This document shows positions 17,015 to 24,409 of a stretch of 64,000 nucleotides of DNA, piece after piece. Below the pieces are notes generated by a model. It ran no database searches and was not told the origin of the DNA. It worked only from the letters and a program-made list of their open reading frames with translations. A program made the translations under genes and the position numbers. Source of the stretch: Halomonadaceae bacterium T82-2 (GTDB lineage: Bacteria; Pseudomonadota; Gammaproteobacteria; Pseudomonadales; Halomonadaceae); NCBI GenBank assembly GCA_001577635.1, contig LSBP01000012.1, positions 1-64,000 of the forward strand, written 5' to 3'. Position 1 is the stretch's first letter. The number at the start of each line of letters is the position of its first letter.

Positions 17015-17821
17015 TCAGCGGTGGGCGAGCCGGGTCCAGCTGTCGAGCAGCGCCCGTGTCGGCTCCCCGGCGTGGCTCGCCACCCGGCGGCCGTGGCGAT
17101 CGAACACCAGGGTCGCGGGTAGCCCGGGGGCGTGGCTCAGCGCCAGCCACTTTTCGTGCGGGTCGAGCAGCACCCGGGGCAGGGAGAGGCCGTGCCGGTC
17201 GAGATAGCGGCCGACGGCGAGCAGGCTGTCGCCCTCGGCGATCACCGCCACCCGGGCCTCGCCCCGCGCGGCGAGTGCCGCCAGGCGGGGCAGCGTATGC
17301 CGGCAGGCCCGGCAGCGCGTCTGGACGAGGGTGACGATCAGCGGCCGGTCGTCGGCGGGCGCGAGGGTGACGCTCTGCCCTTCGAGAGTGTCGAGGGCCA
17401 GGTCGGGCAGCCGGGCGAGGCCCGGTGCCGGGGCGAGTGGCTGCCAGATTGTCAGGCCCAGCCAGGCAAGGGCGGCGGCCACGAGCAGCCCCTGGGCGGC
17501 GAGCCGGGGGCGTCGGCGGTCGCGCAGGGCCCACGCACTCCAGGCCGCCGCGCCCAGCCAGCCGGCGAGCGGCTGGTAGCCCGGCAGCCAGGGGCGGAGC
17601 AGATCCAGCGGGGCGGCGAGCGAGGCCTCGGGGTGCAGGGCCGCATGGCCCAACCGGGCGGCGAGCAGGGCGAGAATCAGGCCGCCGCCGAACCAGACGG
17701 CGCGGCGTCGACGCGGCAGGCGAAGTACCAGCGTGGCGGCGATCAGTACGCCGCCGGCGATGAGCCCGGCGTAGAGGCGCGGCAGGGGGATCAGCCAGGA
17801 GCCGAGAGTGATGGCGTTCAT
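17015..17821 (-). CDS. Membrane-anchored TlpA-like thioredoxin fused to a multi-helix membrane domain
   Basis: The 268-aa protein has about four hydrophobic segments in residues 12-130, including ARLGHA and LLRPWLPGYQP stretches resembling the N-terminal membrane part of prolipoprotein diacylglyceryl transferase, followed by a thioredoxin-like domain (about 135-268) with the redox pair Cys170 and Cys173 in TRCRACRH. The fold suggests a periplasmic thiol-disulfide reductase role. The ATG at 17821 (MNAITLGSWLIPLP) is used; the frame extends 32 residues further upstream without hydrophobic or domain character. The Lgt-like resemblance is by eye and less certain than the thioredoxin call. Confidence 0.8.
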   Translation of the reverse strand: MNAITLGSWLIPLPRLYAGLIAGGVLIAATLVLRLPRRRRAVWFGGGLILALLAARLGHAALHPEASLAAPLDLLRPWLPGYQPLAGWLGAAAWSAWALRDRRRPRLAAQGLLVAAALAWLGLTIWQPLAPAPGLARLPDLALDTLEGQSVTLAPADDRPLIVTLVQTRCRACRHTLPRLAALAARGEARVAVIAEGDSLLAVGRYLDRHGLSLPRVLLDPHEKWLALSHAPGLPATLVFDRHGRRVASHAGEPTRALLDSWTRLAHR

Positions 17822-18021
17822 GGGCGACGGGGGGTTCGAGCGATCGGGCGCATGGCGTGGGTGCAGCGGTGGCGGCGATACCGTGACCAGCCTACGGGGC
17901 GGGGCCCGGCTTGTCATGTTCCGTGGATTCAGGGGGCTGCTCCCGACCTGCGACGGTTTAGCGCGCCATTTCCCGCTGCCGGCGGCGAAAGCAACTATCC
18001 TGAGAGCGACGTTTCAGAGCA

Positions 18022-18040
18022 CAACGTGATTTCAACGTTG
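18022..18040. promoter_or_regulatory. Inverted repeat CAACGT-N7-ACGTTG in the 323-base gap before the ATP-grasp gene
   Basis: The gap 17822-18144 separates divergent genes and holds no convincing ORF. Within it, 6-base perfect arms CAACGT (18022-18027) and ACGTTG (18035-18040) flank a 7-base spacer, the size of a typical dimer-binding operator, about 105 bases ahead of the ATP-grasp start. No clear promoter hexamers were identified. Confidence 0.4.
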
Positions 18041-18144
18041 CACGTCGGGATGCGGTCGGCCGGCGGCCGCTGCCTGCCGTGGCGCGTTCCTTTATCAGCT
18101 CCTCGCCGGCGTGGCGGGCCTGACGGGCCGCCCGGGAGGCTGCC

Positions 18145-19446
18145 GTGGGCCAGCGCAACATCTTCGTGGTCGGACTCAATGACTTCAATCGCGCGCGTCT
18201 CGAGCAGCTGCGCGGCGCGCAGGACTATCGCTTTCACGGCGTCATCGAACCCGCCGAGGTCTACGACACCGAGGTCTTTCCGATCGAGGACATGCTGTCG
18301 CGCGCCGAGGCCACGCTGCGCGACTTCGACGGCCCGGTGGACGCCATCGTCGGCTATATGGACTTTCCGGTGTCGACCATGCTGCCGCTGCTCTGCGAAC
18401 GCTTCGGCACGCGCACGGCGAGTCTCGAGAGCCTGCTCAAGTGCGAGCACAAGTACTGGAGCCGGCTGGTCCAGCGCGAGGTGATCGGCAACTACATTCC
18501 GCGCTTCACCGCCTTCGATCCCTTCGACGACGAGGCGCTGTCGAAGATCGGCCAGGCGGGGCTCTACTTCCCGTTCTTCGTCAAGCCGATCAAGTCGTCG
18601 GGCTCGCGGCTGGGCTTTCGCATCGACAGCCCCGAGGACTTCATCATGGCGACCGGGCGGCTGCGCGACGAGATCGGCCTGATCTCCGAGCCGTTCAACT
18701 TCGTCCTCGAGCAGGCCAGCCTGCCCGAGGCGGTGCGTGCCGTGGACGGCGGCCACTGCATGGCCGAAGAGATCATCGGCGGCTGGCAGTGCACGGTGGA
18801 AGGCTATGTCTTCGAGGGCGAGGTGGTGCCCTACGGCATCGTCGACTCGATCCGCTATCCGCAGGTGCTGAGCTTCTTCTGCTACCGCTATCCGTCGCGA
18901 CTGCCGGCGCGCATCCAGAGCCGGATGGAGGAACTCACCCGCACGATCATGGCCCACATTGGCTACGACAACGCGGCCTTCAACATCGAGTTCTTCTGGG
19001 ACGAGGTCCAGAACCGCATCTGGCTGCTGGAGATCAATACCCGCATCTCGCAGTCGCACTGCGACCTGTTCGAGAAGGTCGACGGTGTCAGCCATCAGCA
19101 GGTCACCGTCGACCTGGCGCTGGGCCAGCGTCCCGACATGCCTCATCGCGAGGGCGAGTACGCGGTGGCCGGCAAGTTCTTCTACCGGGTGTTCTTCGTC
19201 GACGCCACGATCGTGAGCGTTCCCGATCCCGAGGCGATCGCGGCGCTGGAGCGGCGCTTCCCCGGCACCCACATCGAGCTTCAGGTCACCCCGGGCATGC
19301 GGTTGTCGGCGCTGCCCGAGCAGGACAGCTACAGCTATGCGCTGGCGCTGGTCTGGATGGGCGCGGACAGCGACGAGGCGCTGGAGGCCAACTACGCCCG
19401 GCTGGCCGAGGAACTGGTCTTCGCGTTCGAGGACATCATCGGCTGA
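18145..19446 (+). CDS. ATP-grasp domain carboxylate ligase, cassette copy 1
   Basis: The 433-aa protein matches the ATP-grasp fold: an N-terminal Rossmann-like region (IFVVGLNDFNRARL, residues 5-18), the ATP-binding lobe with FFVKPIKSSGSRLGFRI, and the C-terminal Mg-ligating segment IEFFW...IWLLEINTRISQS. Such enzymes activate a carboxylate as acyl phosphate and join it to an amine or thiol. The substrates are unknown; I do not recognise a named pathway. The GTG start at 18145 is preceded by GGGAGG. It is followed after 36 bases by a CocE-type hydrolase. A paralogue with shared signatures such as CEHKYWSR and a LLEIN-R-S-SH block lies at 24410-25738, also followed by a hydrolase. Confidence 0.85.
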   Translation: MGQRNIFVVGLNDFNRARLEQLRGAQDYRFHGVIEPAEVYDTEVFPIEDMLSRAEATLRDFDGPVDAIVGYMDFPVSTMLPLLCERFGTRTASLESLLKCEHKYWSRLVQREVIGNYIPRFTAFDPFDDEALSKIGQAGLYFPFFVKPIKSSGSRLGFRIDSPEDFIMATGRLRDEIGLISEPFNFVLEQASLPEAVRAVDGGHCMAEEIIGGWQCTVEGYVFEGEVVPYGIVDSIRYPQVLSFFCYRYPSRLPARIQSRMEELTRTIMAHIGYDNAAFNIEFFWDEVQNRIWLLEINTRISQSHCDLFEKVDGVSHQQVTVDLALGQRPDMPHREGEYAVAGKFFYRVFFVDATIVSVPDPEAIAALERRFPGTHIELQVTPGMRLSALPEQDSYSYALALVWMGADSDEALEANYARLAEELVFAFEDIIG

Positions 19447-19482
19447 TGCCGAGGCGACAATCACACGGGGAAGGGGGAGCGT

Positions 19483-21525
19483 ATGCGCATCGTCGAGACC
19501 TATTCGCGCCGGGTTCACGAGGAGGAGACCTGGATCACCCTGAGCGACGGGTGTCGGCTGGCGGTGCGCCTGTGGCGGCCGGTCGATGCCGAGCGTCACC
19601 CGGTGCCGGCGATCCTCGAGTATCTGCCCTATCGCAAGCGTGACCTGACCGCGAGCCGTGACGCCCAGACCCATCCCTACTGGGCCGGGCACGGCTACGC
19701 CGGGGTGCGGGTGGATATCCGCGGCAGCGGCGAGTCGGACGGCGTGCTCACCGACGAATACCTGCAGCAGGAACTCGACGACGGCCTCGAGGTGCTGCGC
19801 TGGATCGCCGCGCAGCCCTGGTGCACCGGCGATGTCGGCATGGTGGGCATCTCCTGGGGCGGCTTCAACGGCCTGCAGATCGCCGCGCTGCAGCCACCCG
19901 AGCTCAAGGCGGTGATCACCCTGTGCTCGACCGACGACCGCTATGCCGACGACGTCCACCACATGGGCGGCTGCCTGCTGGGCGACAACCTCTCCTGGGC
20001 CTCGACGATGTTCGACGCCAACGCCTGCCCACCGGATCCGGCGCTGGTCGGCGAGCGCTGGCGCGAGATGTGGATGGAACGTCTCGAGGGCAGCGGGTTG
20101 TGGCTGGCCACCTGGCTGGCCCACCAGCGCCGCGACGACTACTGGAAGCACGGCTCGGTGTGCGAGGACTTCTCGCGCATTCGCTGCCCGGTCTATGCCA
20201 TCAGCGGCTGGGCCGACGGCTACTGCAATGCGGTTTTCCGGCTGCTGGACGGCCTCTCGGTGCCGCGCAAGGGGCTGGTCGGCCCCTGGGCGCACAAGTA
20301 TCCGCACCTGGGGGTTCCCGGGCCGGCGATCGGCTTTCTCCAGGAGGCGCTGCGCTGGTGGGACCACTGGCTGAAGGGCAAGGATACCGGGATCATGGAC
20401 GAACCCATGCTGCGCGTGTGGATGCAGGAATCGGTGCCGCCCTCGGCGCGCTACGACGTGCGCCCGGGACGCTGGGTCGCCGAACCTGACTGGCCGTCGC
20501 CGCGGATCGTGCCGACGCCATTCCGGCTGACCAGCGGCCACGACCTGGAGCCCGAGGTGGCGCGGATCGCTGCCGACAGCGATCTGGACGACATGCCGCT
20601 GACGATCCGCTCGCCGCTGTTCGTGGGCCTGTATGCCGGCAAGTGGTGCTCCTACAATGCGCCGCCCGACCTGCCCCACGACCAGCGCGACGAGGACGGC
20701 GGTGCGCTGATCTTCCAGACCGCGCCGCTCGAGCAGCCGCTGGAGATCTGCGGCCAGCCGGTGGTGGAGCTGGATCTGGAGGCCGATCAGCCGGTGGCGA
20801 TGGTCGCGCTGCGCCTGATCGACGTCGGCGAGGACGACAAGGCGACGCGGGTCTCCTACGGCCTGCTCAATCTGACCCATCGCGACAGCGACGCGTTTCC
20901 CGAGCCGCTGGAGCCGGGTCGGCGATACCAGGTGCGTGTCCTGCTCAAGCACATCGCCCAGCAGTTCCCCGCGGGGCATGCGATCCGCCTGTCGCTGTCG
21001 AGCAGCTACTGGCCGCTGGCCTGGCCGGCGCCGATCCCGGCCAAGCTGACCCTGCATCCGGCCGAGTGCCGGCTGGTCCTGCCGTGTCGCGAGCCGCAAC
21101 CCGCCGAGGAGGCGGCGCTGCCCGCCTTCGCCGATCCCGAGGGGGCGCCGCCGCTGGCGCGCACGCTGATCCAGCCCAGCCAGGAGGCCTGGCGGGTGAT
21201 CCGCGACCTGGGCAACGACCGCACCACCCTGGAAGTGATCAACGACGAAGGCACCTACCGCCTCGACGACATCGACCTCGAGCTCGCGGTGCGGGTCACC
21301 GAGCGCTACAGCTACGCCTACGGCAACTACGACAGCCTGAGCGGCTGGACCGAATGGCGGCGCAGCTTCGCCCGCGGCGACTGGCAGGTGCACACCGTGG
21401 CCCGCACGCTGATGACCTCGGACGCCGAGCATTTCCGCCTGCGTGCCACCCTGGACGCCTACGAGGGCGAGAGCCGGGTGTTCGCCAAGACCTGGGACGA
21501 GACGATTCCCCGCGATCTGGTGTGA
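19483..21525 (+). CDS. CocE/NonD family serine hydrolase, cassette copy 1
   Basis: The 680-aa protein is an alpha/beta hydrolase of the X-Pro dipeptidyl-peptidase/cocaine esterase class. The nucleophile elbow is GISWGG (Ser124), with Asp245 in SGWADGY and His271 in GPWAHKYP completing the triad. DIRGSGESDG (79-88) is the usual oxyanion-side loop. The C-terminal part (about 330-640) is the jelly-roll X-Pro-like domain. There is no signal peptide, so it is probably cytoplasmic. The substrate is unknown; pairing with an ATP-grasp ligase suggests it acts on an amide or ester linked to that enzyme's chemistry. It has a ribosome-binding site GGGGAG six bases before the ATG. Confidence 0.88.
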   Translation: MRIVETYSRRVHEEETWITLSDGCRLAVRLWRPVDAERHPVPAILEYLPYRKRDLTASRDAQTHPYWAGHGYAGVRVDIRGSGESDGVLTDEYLQQELDDGLEVLRWIAAQPWCTGDVGMVGISWGGFNGLQIAALQPPELKAVITLCSTDDRYADDVHHMGGCLLGDNLSWASTMFDANACPPDPALVGERWREMWMERLEGSGLWLATWLAHQRRDDYWKHGSVCEDFSRIRCPVYAISGWADGYCNAVFRLLDGLSVPRKGLVGPWAHKYPHLGVPGPAIGFLQEALRWWDHWLKGKDTGIMDEPMLRVWMQESVPPSARYDVRPGRWVAEPDWPSPRIVPTPFRLTSGHDLEPEVARIAADSDLDDMPLTIRSPLFVGLYAGKWCSYNAPPDLPHDQRDEDGGALIFQTAPLEQPLEICGQPVVELDLEADQPVAMVALRLIDVGEDDKATRVSYGLLNLTHRDSDAFPEPLEPGRRYQVRVLLKHIAQQFPAGHAIRLSLSSSYWPLAWPAPIPAKLTLHPAECRLVLPCREPQPAEEAALPAFADPEGAPPLARTLIQPSQEAWRVIRDLGNDRTTLEVINDEGTYRLDDIDLELAVRVTERYSYAYGNYDSLSGWTEWRRSFARGDWQVHTVARTLMTSDAEHFRLRATLDAYEGESRVFAKTWDETIPRDLV

Positions 21526-21592
21526 CGTCGTCGCTGCGCCGGGCCGCCATCGGGATGCTGTCGCCGGTGGCGGCCCCACGGGCAGGGCGAGG

Positions 21593-21775
21593 TCAGTGCA
21601 GTCGGGGCTCGCTCAGGGCGCGATTGGCCTGAAGAGCTTGGGTATAGGTGGGGTAGCGGTCGACCTCGCGGATCTTGCCGCCGGTGGTTTCCAGCAGCAG
21701 CCAGTAGTCGGGCTGCTTGAGCTGCCTGCCCGGGCCGAGGTTGGCCGGCGTGATCTTGAAGCTGCGAATCGCCAT
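21593..21775 (-). CDS. Small conserved-looking hypothetical protein (60 aa)
   Basis: The 60-aa product (MAIRSFKITPANLGPGRQ...) is soluble, with a QPDYWLLLETTGGKIREVDRYPTY core and no membrane segment. An exceptionally good ribosome-binding site (AAGGAGGGTGTC) precedes the ATG, which is the main reason for accepting it. It is convergent with the CocE hydrolase gene. I do not recognise the family. Confidence 0.65.
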   Translation of the reverse strand: MAIRSFKITPANLGPGRQLKQPDYWLLLETTGGKIREVDRYPTYTQALQANRALSEPRLH

Positions 21776-21909
21776 GACACCCTCCTTATGTTACACAAGG
21801 ATACAAAACAAGCATGGAAGAGCGACATGCATCGTGAAACGCGATTTTCGCCGTGAATAAGACCGTCAGGCGGGCGCGTGAAGCGGCCTCGGAAAGAGCA
21901 GGAAACTCG

Positions 21910-21963
21910 TCCTGCGGGAGCAGGAAGATGCGACGCACAGGCGGGTTCCCGTCTGTGCGTCGC
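21910..21963. other. Tandem strong hairpins in the 285-base divergent gap
   Basis: Hairpin 1 is TCCTGC-GGGA-GCAGGA (21910-21925), closed by a GNRA-type tetraloop on the plus strand. Hairpin 2 has 11-base arms GCGACGCACAG (21930-21940) and CTGTGCGTCGC (21953-21963), continued by an inner CGGG/CCCG pair after a single mismatch. No T-run follows. The pair may be a small RNA or a leader structure; TACAAT at 21983-21988 could be the -10 box of the downstream gene at 22061. Confidence 0.5.
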
Positions 21964-22060
21964 CAGCGGCGTGACGCCGGGCTACAATGAGCCGCCTGCG
22001 GGCTGTGGCCCGGAGCCTGATTTCCGTTGGCTTGAGGCGGTCCTGCCGCCCGGAGTGTCC

Positions 22061-22306
22061 ATGGCAAAGCGAGTCGACACCCTGCGCGCCCTGGCGATTG
22101 CCAGTCAGGCCGTGGGTTTCATCCTCATCATCACCCTGGAAACCATGCTCGGCGATGCGGCGCGCCCCTGGCAGGGCGTGACCCTGGCGGTGATGCTGAC
22201 GGCGGCACTGAGCATCGCCCTGGTGCGTCTCTACCGCCGCAATCGGGCGCGCAAGGCGGCCGCCGAGCGGGCCCGGCGGGCTTCCGAGACCTGGATGTCT
22301 GACTGA
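22061..22306 (+). CDS. Small two-helix membrane protein (81 aa)
   Basis: The 81-aa product has two hydrophobic helices (about residues 9-28 and 38-55) followed by an Arg/Ala-rich cytoplasmic tail (LYRRNRARKAAAERARRA). The ATG at 22061 is chosen because the upstream extension of the frame is low in coding character. The family is not recognised. The positive-inside rule places the C terminus in the cytoplasm. Confidence 0.6.
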   Translation: MAKRVDTLRALAIASQAVGFILIITLETMLGDAARPWQGVTLAVMLTAALSIALVRLYRRNRARKAAAERARRASETWMSD

Positions 22307-22371
22307 CGTCTTCCCTTGTGCGGCAATTAACAAAAGGATGCGCAAGTAAACAGTATAAAACGTTGATGAAA

Positions 22372-22400
22372 TTGTTGTTTCTCACGCTGACGTCTATAAG
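22372..22400 (+). promoter_or_regulatory. Putative sigma-70 promoter of the 22431 gene
   Basis: TTGTTG (22372-22377) and TATAAG (22395-22400) are separated by 17 bases in a locally AT-rich stretch, 30 bases before the ATG. Confidence 0.5.
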
Positions 22401-22430
22401 AGATGCCATATAAGAAAAGTGAGGAACACC

Positions 22431-23012
22431 ATGCTGGCGCGCAAGGTGCGGCAGCGAGCCGTTGTGGCCTGCTGGAGCTTTACGCTGTTGCTTATTCCCG
22501 GCGCCATGGCAGTGGTGATGCGCTTCAATCCTGCTGTCTACGCCGGTCTGCCGTTATCGCGGCGGGAATTCGTGGCCGTGATGCTGGCGTTTTTCGTGAT
22601 GGCATTCATCGGGATTGCCTTTCTTTGTTCTAAGTTGAATGAGGATCTCGATACGGTCATGCAGGAGAATGACGCCGAAAGTGACGACGCCTTTTCTCGG
22701 AAATCGAGAGGCAGAAAGCCGATCAAGGATATCGACCTTCTGGCCGACGATCAGGATGTCGGGTTACGTATATTGCGCATGGCCCAGGGTAGTCCGTTGC
22801 GGGGGAAGGTGCCGGAATGGGCGGTGATTCGCACCCTCAATGGCGGAATGCCGTCCACGGCAGCCGAGGCCAATAGCCTGGTGAAAAGCGGCTCCAACCA
22901 GATGGAATGGGTCAACCCGCGAGGGGAGGTCAACGTGGCCGTGTTTCAGAGTGCCGGACCGGATCTCAAGATTCAGGTGCAGCAGATCCGCCGGCCCGCC
23001 GCTCGAGCGTGA
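22431..23012 (+). CDS. Hypothetical membrane protein with cytoplasmic C-terminal domain (193 aa)
   Basis: Two transmembrane helices (about residues 10-32 and 43-63) are followed by a polar region of about 130 residues. The latter ends in QEN/EWVNPRGEVNVAVFQ, a segment that could form a small beta domain. The ATG at 22431 follows GTGAGG with correct spacing; an in-frame GTG 12 bases upstream is part of that ribosome-binding site. The family is not recognised. GC content at the 5' end is lower than in its neighbours. Confidence 0.7.
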   Translation: MLARKVRQRAVVACWSFTLLLIPGAMAVVMRFNPAVYAGLPLSRREFVAVMLAFFVMAFIGIAFLCSKLNEDLDTVMQENDAESDDAFSRKSRGRKPIKDIDLLADDQDVGLRILRMAQGSPLRGKVPEWAVIRTLNGGMPSTAAEANSLVKSGSNQMEWVNPRGEVNVAVFQSAGPDLKIQVQQIRRPAARA

Positions 23013-23100
23013 CGCGCTCGCCGCGGGGTCGTCGAGAGTGGCGCATCCGCGACGGTGATGGCATAACATCCGGACAGCCTGATAACCGGAGGTGGTCGCC

Positions 23101-23571
23101 ATGATCGAGCGCTGGTTGCGACGCAGCCGACAGATGATTCATGTCACGGTGGTGCTGGCCATCCTGGCGGCCTTCGTGCTCTACGCTCTGGCCTGCCTGA
23201 GCCTGCTGCAGACGCTGTGGTCGCTGGCCTCAGGCGGCGTCGGGGATGGCAATACCCTCAAGGAAAGCGCCGTGGGGCTGCTGAAGATGATGGACCTGCT
23301 GCTGATCGCGGCAAGTTTTCAGATCATGGCCCACGGCATGTATCGGCTGTTCCTGCGCCCCGACTTCGAAAGCCCCGGGCCTCTGCAGGTGGCCAGTTTC
23401 ACCGAGCTCAAGCACTCGCTGGTCACGGTGGCCGGCATCGTGCTGGTGATCCTGTTCGTGGAGAACGCCGTCAAGCTGGGCGCAGGGCGGCCGATCCTCG
23501 AGCTGGGTATCGCCATTGCGCTGGTGATCGCCGCCTCGGGCTGGGCGTTCCGCTCCGGGAAGGGGCATTGA
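23101..23571 (+). CDS. UPF0114 family membrane protein (YqhA-like)
   Basis: The 156-aa product has four hydrophobic helices and the family features: KESAVGLLKMMDLLLIAASFQ, then SFTELKHSLVTVAGIVLVILFVE. The UPF0114/YqhA family has no assigned function. The ATG at 23101 follows CCGGAGGTGG; an in-frame start 9 bases earlier lacks such a site. Confidence 0.85.
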   Translation: MIERWLRRSRQMIHVTVVLAILAAFVLYALACLSLLQTLWSLASGGVGDGNTLKESAVGLLKMMDLLLIAASFQIMAHGMYRLFLRPDFESPGPLQVASFTELKHSLVTVAGIVLVILFVENAVKLGAGRPILELGIAIALVIAASGWAFRSGKGH

Positions 23572-23616
23572 CGTGATGTTGTGGCGTGGTGTGTGTCCTG
23601 CTGCTGATCTTGTCGG

Positions 23617-23636
23617 CTCCGAGGCAGGCCTCGGAG
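23617..23636. terminator. Hairpin between convergent UPF0114 gene and pseudogene remnant
   Basis: CTCCGAGG-CAGG-CCTCGGAG is a perfect 8-base stem with a 4-base loop, 45 bases after the UPF0114 stop. It lacks a T-run, so its role as a terminator is tentative. Confidence 0.4.
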
Positions 23637-23698
23637 GGCTCACAGCCAAAAGAGGGCAACGCTAAGGAATGCCTCTCTATAGCTATAGCTGCAGGGCG

Positions 23699-23810
23699 TC
23701 ACGCCAGCAGGGCATTGAGTTGCTCCACACAGGCCTGAACGACGTTTGCCGCCGCGTCGCTGTTGGATTCGGGGCATGCTGAGAGGATCGCAATGCCGGC
23801 CGCGCCAGCG
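23699..23810 (-). pseudogene. Remnant of an IclR-family regulator (C-terminal tail)
   Basis: The translated remnant reads AGIAILSACPES then NSDAAANVVQACVEQLNALL, which matches two separated parts of the intact IclR protein at 25943-26614 (AGIAILSARPETESD and AASAVKDCVERLNTLLS). The roughly 60 codons between them are missing. The upstream end is joined directly to the hydrolase pseudogene. It is therefore a doubly deleted relic of a regulator gene related to the intact one 2 kb away. Confidence 0.85.
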
Positions 23811-24375
23811 TTCGCCGACCACGGCAGGGTCCGGCGGCAGGGAGTTGTAGGCAAACATGGTGGCCGCCTAGGACAGGTTGTCACCCAGCAGGCACCCCCC
23901 ATGTAGTGCACATCATCGGCATAGCGATCATCGGTGGAGCAGACGCTGACCACGGCCTCGAGCGCCAGCGGCCAGCTGCCGGCCATTGAAGCCGCCCCAG
24001 GAAATGCCGGTCATGCCATTGAATCAGGGCTGCGCGGCGATCCATACGAGTACATCCTCGCCGTCGAGAAGTTCTTGTTCCAGGTATTCGTCATGCAGTA
24101 TTCCCTCGGAGTTGCCGCTGCCACGCGGGCCCACGCGTACCGACGCATAGCCGTGCCCGGCGAAATAATGAGGGTGGATGGCGTCCCGCCTGGCGGTGCT
24201 GTCACGCAGCCGGTAGGGGATATATTCCAGGCTCGCCGGCACGGGAGACTCGTGGGTATCTTCCGGAAGCCAGAGGCGCGCATTGAGCCGAGTTCCATCG
24301 CGCAGGGGAACGCAGGGGAATCCAGACGAGGGCACGCCGCTCCACCCCATGCGGGAATGCCGTGACGACCTTCAT
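23808..24375 (-). pseudogene. Degraded CocE/NonD hydrolase, cassette copy 2
   Basis: Fragments in several frames match the intact hydrolase at 19483-21525. The start is an ATG at 24375 (MKVVTAFPHGVE), then after a frameshift DGTRLNARLWLPED, SLEYIPYRLRDS, RGSGNSEGILHDEYLEQEL and VWIAAQP. A TGA follows where the intact copy has Trp113. The nucleophile region GISWGGFNG survives in the same frame past that stop, then further frameshifts precede CSTDDRYADDVHYMGG and PPDPAVVGERW. Homology stops abruptly at codon 193 of the intact gene, at the join to the IclR remnant; the C-terminal two thirds are absent. It lies 34 bases after the second ATP-grasp gene, the same order as in copy 1. Confidence 0.9.
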
Positions 24376-24409
24376 GACAGCGCCTGCCGGCGACCGATAT
24401 CCATCGCGC

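Noticed and set aside
17995-21579. Very long open frame (about 1194 codons) on the minus strand opposite the ATP-grasp and CocE genes
   Set aside because: It lies antisense to two proteins with intact family motifs and has the His/Arg/Gln/Val-rich composition of a high-GC shadow frame.
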